A DNA stretch of 64,000 nt, from positions 34,096,792 through 34,160,791 of the forward strand of contig OZ023207.1 of NCBI GenBank assembly GCA_963995525.1. The letters are read 5' to 3'. Every line of letters begins with the position of its first letter. Within the stretch, counting starts at the first letter, position 1. The stretch is from Escarpia spicata (lineage: Eukaryota; Annelida; Polychaeta; Sabellida; Siboglinidae). The position numbers and the translations under genes were made by a program. This document shows positions 11,421-64,000 of this stretch, piece after piece. The notes under the pieces were generated by a model, which worked only from the letters and a program-made list of their open reading frames with translations, was not told the origin of the DNA and searched no databases.

Positions 11421-13384
11421 GCATTCTGGGTTGCGAATCTTACACCTCCATGATAACCTTAATAATAAATTTATGAATATTTATGAAGAGTCAAGTGTTT
11501 ATGAAAGTAAGTTTATTGAAATAACTTGTAAGTCATTACATACATATTTTGAAATATGGGGCCCCCATTTCGTGAAATTGAACATGTTTAAGGGTGATTG
11601 CGGACGGGGTATTAGGCGGAAATGAAAAATAGACATATTTCCTACATTTTGATTAAAAAAAAGTTTAGCCTCGTGTAATGGACTAACACTGGCCACAGAC
11701 ACAACCGTTACCGTAGTCTTTGATCAACGATATTTCAATATTTTCATAATTTACGGTTCATCAACAGTCGTGTAAAGCACTACTGCGATTAACTGTACTA
11801 TTCGTTTGTTAGCACAAAATTATGAATTAGATTACGTTTTAAGCTTTCGGATAATACGATGGAAACACATAAATTCTAATCAGACACATGAAAGGAAATT
11901 GCTGTGAGTGCGAGTCGTGATGTATAAACGTGACTACCAGCACGGGAGAATAGGACGGCTCTGAATAAATCAGATACGACTTGAGAACTGGCAGGATTCC
12001 GAAACTAAGATCATTGTGACGATGTTGCTGATTAACGACATTATCTACACTGTAGAACGATCCTGGAATCCGAATATCTCTCTATAGTTAAGTCCGTATA
12101 AGTCAACTTGGTCTGTATCCGACTGGGTGACTACTTAGCATACTGAACTGAGTAGGTATGCGAGGTGGTCACCTAGGGTACTAAAGGGTTGGCTTAGGGG
12201 AGAACGACATCCCGAAATAGAGAGGTATGTACAGGCTGTTGTTCAAGGCTATCATTATGTTGCAGTGGATCACTTCCCCTGCACAAACAGCATGGAGTCG
12301 TCTGGCGAAGGGCGGTCTCAGCCAGGTTTATGCCATTTAAAATGTCATCCACCTTAGATTTCACGGACCGGGTATTAGACGTGAGGTTATTGTAGTTTTC
12401 TTACAGATAGTTACATGTGGAGATGTGTGAAATGATTATTACGTGTTAACATAAAGACTGCATTATACTAGTCACAGATTTGGCCACTTTTAAACAATGG
12501 CGTAACAGTATGGGGCATCAAATGTGATAGGATAAAAAATGCAAGAGTTGTCCGAATTATAAGTGTAAGCAAATATAATGCTCACCGTGAATCATTGTTT
12601 AAAAATCTTATAATTTAAGTAATGTCAATTTTGTGTCTATAAGAAATCTTCTTTTTTGACAGTGGTGGTAAATGTTCTAGAAATAGTAACATCAACAGAT
12701 TGCAATTAACGATGTGATCAGATAAACCACCAGACACTGTAATGTTTGAATGGTATTACATGCTAAACGAGTTATTACAAGATTAAGCCAATGGCCATGA
12801 ATGTTTAGAGATAGACAGATGAAGTCCTCACATGCATCATGGGATACGTTTGTACAATCGACGGCTGTACGTTATGTCCATACAAATAACTGGTATGACT
12901 TACAACAGAAACTTTGCTGTTTTTTTACTGGTCTTTGTTAATAATGGAAAGTGTTCATGCAACAATGACAACCTTTGTTTTGATTCACGTAACACTTCTG
13001 TGATTATGTGCAGTCCACTGAACACACACGTAATATGTTCAATAATCACCAACTAAGTGCATTTATCAAACAGTGATTTTATTGTGTAAAGTGTAAAAAC
13101 AATTACGTATGAAAATTACACAATGCCCTTTTGTAGAACAAACTTTCAACAGAATGCTTTCATACGATAAATTAGTAATTCAGGTTAAAATAGGTATATC
13201 AATAATACACATCTTTAAATCACATACACAGACAATATATAATACACACAAACTGTATTTACAACGTGATCTATGAGAGCGTTTAATTTAACCTAGTCTG
13301 TTTTACTGAGATCAGAGCACTTAGTGTACTTATTCACCCGTGTAAGTGTTAAGTCAAACACTTGTGAACCTTTACTAGGCACCC
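11421..13384. other. Anonymous AT-rich DNA, no gene supported
   Basis: About 2 kb without a recognisable coding motif, transposon end or tandem array. Short ORFs (under 75 residues) are not convincing. Confidence 0.35.
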
Positions 13385-13603
13385 AATATGGGTCTTAATG
13401 TAACCCTCACTGGGTGACAACCAATAAGGGTTGACATGTAACACTTACAGTATGACAACTAATAGTAATATGGTTGTTACAAACCCTCACTGGGTAAAAA
13501 CCAATAAGGGTAGAAATGTAACCATCAGAGGGTGATAACCAATAATACAATGTAACATTCCCTGAGTGACAACCAATAAGGGTCTTAATGTCAGCATTCC
13601 TGC
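13385..13603. repeat. Degenerate tandem repeat, about 41 bp, 5 copies
   Basis: Copies of AACCCTCACTGGGTGACAAC followed by CAATAAGGGT and a variable ATGTAAC end. It adjoins a second, unrelated array. Confidence 0.75.
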
Positions 13604-14325
13604 AGTTTGATGCCACTCTGACCTACCATTATACCTTGTGATATGGTCTAATGCCACTCTGACCAACCATTATACCTTGTGATATGGTCTAATGACACTC
13701 TGACCAACCATTACACCTTGTGATATGGTCTGATGCCACTCTGACCAACCATTATACCTTGTGATATTGTCTAATGCCACTCTGACCAACCATTATACCT
13801 TGTGATATGGTATGATGCCACTCTGACCAACCATTATACCTTATGATATGGTATGTTGCCACTCTGACAAACCATTATACCTTGTGATATGGTCTGATGC
13901 CACTTTGACCAACCATTATACCTTATGATATGGTCTGTTGCCATTCTGACCAACCATTATACCTTGTGATATGGTCTGATGCCACTCTGACCAACCATTA
14001 TACCTTATGATATGGTCTGTTGCCACTCTGACCAACCATTATACCTTGATATGGTCTGTTGTCACTCTGACCAACCATTATACCTTGTGATATGGTCTGT
14101 TGCCACTCTGACCAACCATTATACCTTGATATGGTCTGTTATCACTCTGACCAACCATTATACCTTGTGATATGGTCTGATGCCACTCTGACCAACCATT
14201 ATACCTTATGATATGGTCTGTTGCCACTCTGACCAACCATTATACCTTGATATGGTCTGTTGTTACTCTGACCAACCATTATACCTTGTGATATGGTCTG
14301 TTGCCACTCTGACACTCTGAAAATA
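13604..14325. repeat. Minisatellite, 41-bp unit, about 17 copies
   Basis: The unit starts TGCCACTCTGACCAACCATT and continues ATACCTTGTGATATGGTCTGA. A few copies lack three bases (TTGATATGG in place of TTGTGATATGG). Confidence 0.92.
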
Positions 14326-17040
<2,715 letters not shown>

Positions 17041-17044
17041 AGTG

Positions 17045-17310
17045 TCACCACATGACACACCACGATGACACCACATGATGACACACCACGATGACACCAC
17101 ATGACACACCACGATGACACCACATGATGACACACCACGATGACACCACATGATGACACACCACATGACACACCACGATGACACCACATGATGACACACC
17201 ACGATGACACCACATGATGACACACCACATGATGACATCATGCGATGGCACCACATGATGACACACCACGATGACACCACATGATGACACACCACGATGA
17301 CACCACAACA
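17045..17310. repeat. Minisatellite of ACACCACATGATGACACACC-type units
   Basis: About 11 units of 16-28 bp made of CACCACGATGACACCACATG and shorter variants. On the minus strand it lies about 335 bp past the kinase stop codon. Confidence 0.9.
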
Positions 17311-17644
17311 GAACTGTGACTTCAAATTTTGTGCAGTTACAGTGAATGTGTGCTGACAGAACTTTGGTCCATGTCAATGTGTTCACCCTTCCCACTCTTT
17401 CTGGAAACTGCTTTACCCCCCTTTTTGTATATTAAATTGAGCAACAATTCCAGATTTACTGACTGAGCAATTAGTCAATACATTACAACAGCACAGTTGT
17501 CCAATATGATCTTGTTTAGTGCACTTAATATACTTATGTGTCACATACTATCACTGAATACAAGTATCGTGCTATTAACAAGTAACTGTAATATACAACA
17601 ATCATGTAAAACATAATTACAAGATGATTATGAACAACATTATC

Positions 17645-63831
<46,187 letters not shown>

Positions 63832-64000
63832 CTGTAAGCAAACATCAATATACATTCTTTAATACTAGTTGCACAGAGACTGAACATCACAAAATATGAT
63901 CTATAAAAGACCTAAACAATGGCAGTTTAGAGAGGCTGCCTGAGGCACACAATTTCTATCCACCTCTCCCTCCTCTTCTCCATCTCTGCCTCCCTCCCTT
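63832..64000. other. Intron sequence at the right edge
   Basis: Start of the next kinase intron; ends in a CCTCCCT-rich stretch. No exon seen before 64000. Confidence 0.5.

Overview
The window is a eukaryotic, animal-type locus: spliced genes with GT..AG introns, non-LTR and Ty3/gypsy-like retroelements, hAT- and pogo-like DNA transposons, long (GT)n runs and an extreme load of minisatellites. It fits an invertebrate. The minisatellites that run across exon-intron edges make amphioxus (Branchiostoma) my first guess; a mollusc or another invertebrate is possible. The species call is inference.

The one large host gene is on the minus strand. It is the 3' part of a type II (delta/eta-like) diacylglycerol kinase. 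I can follow 19 exons from the catalytic core at 63831 to the stop codon at 17645. Every donor and acceptor is GT/AG, every phase agrees, and the 2922 nt of coding sequence give 973 residues: end of the catalytic domain, an acidic/Ser-rich insert, a 27-nt microexon, the DGK accessory domain, a helical linker and a C-terminal SAM domain. The 5' exons lie beyond 64000. A second host gene, also on the minus strand, contributes only its first coding exon (100-394): a WSCD-type membrane sulfotransferase.

Layout. 1-2650: sulfotransferase exon and anonymous DNA. 2650-8215: a broken Ty3/gypsy-like element, interrupted by one LINE and abutted by another. 8343-17040: a small inverted-repeat element, microsatellites, a 41-bp satellite array and anonymous DNA. 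17045-17645: a satellite and the presumed 3' UTR of the kinase. 17870-25670, in the last kinase intron: a nearly intact LINE, a LINE scrap, a hAT-like transposon and a 31-bp array. 25815-63831: kinase exons separated by minisatellites, with a LINE inside a minisatellite (32936-34008), an RTE-like LINE (36440-38825), a hAT-like element (39790-40685), a large inverted duplication (40491-44590) split by a pogo-like element (43351-44541), and another LINE (56280-57440).

The main discovery-type signal is that many intronic minisatellites are built from the exon-intron junction itself. At 11 of the 36 junctions in the window the repeat unit holds the splice site, and for most of them also the neighbouring exon bases, so one real site sits beside about 4 to 36 near-copies. 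In the SAM exon the copied acceptor has a 39-bp unit and stays open in the reading frame, so splicing to an outer copy would add 13-residue repeats. The very long ORFs in this window come from these arrays and are not genes.
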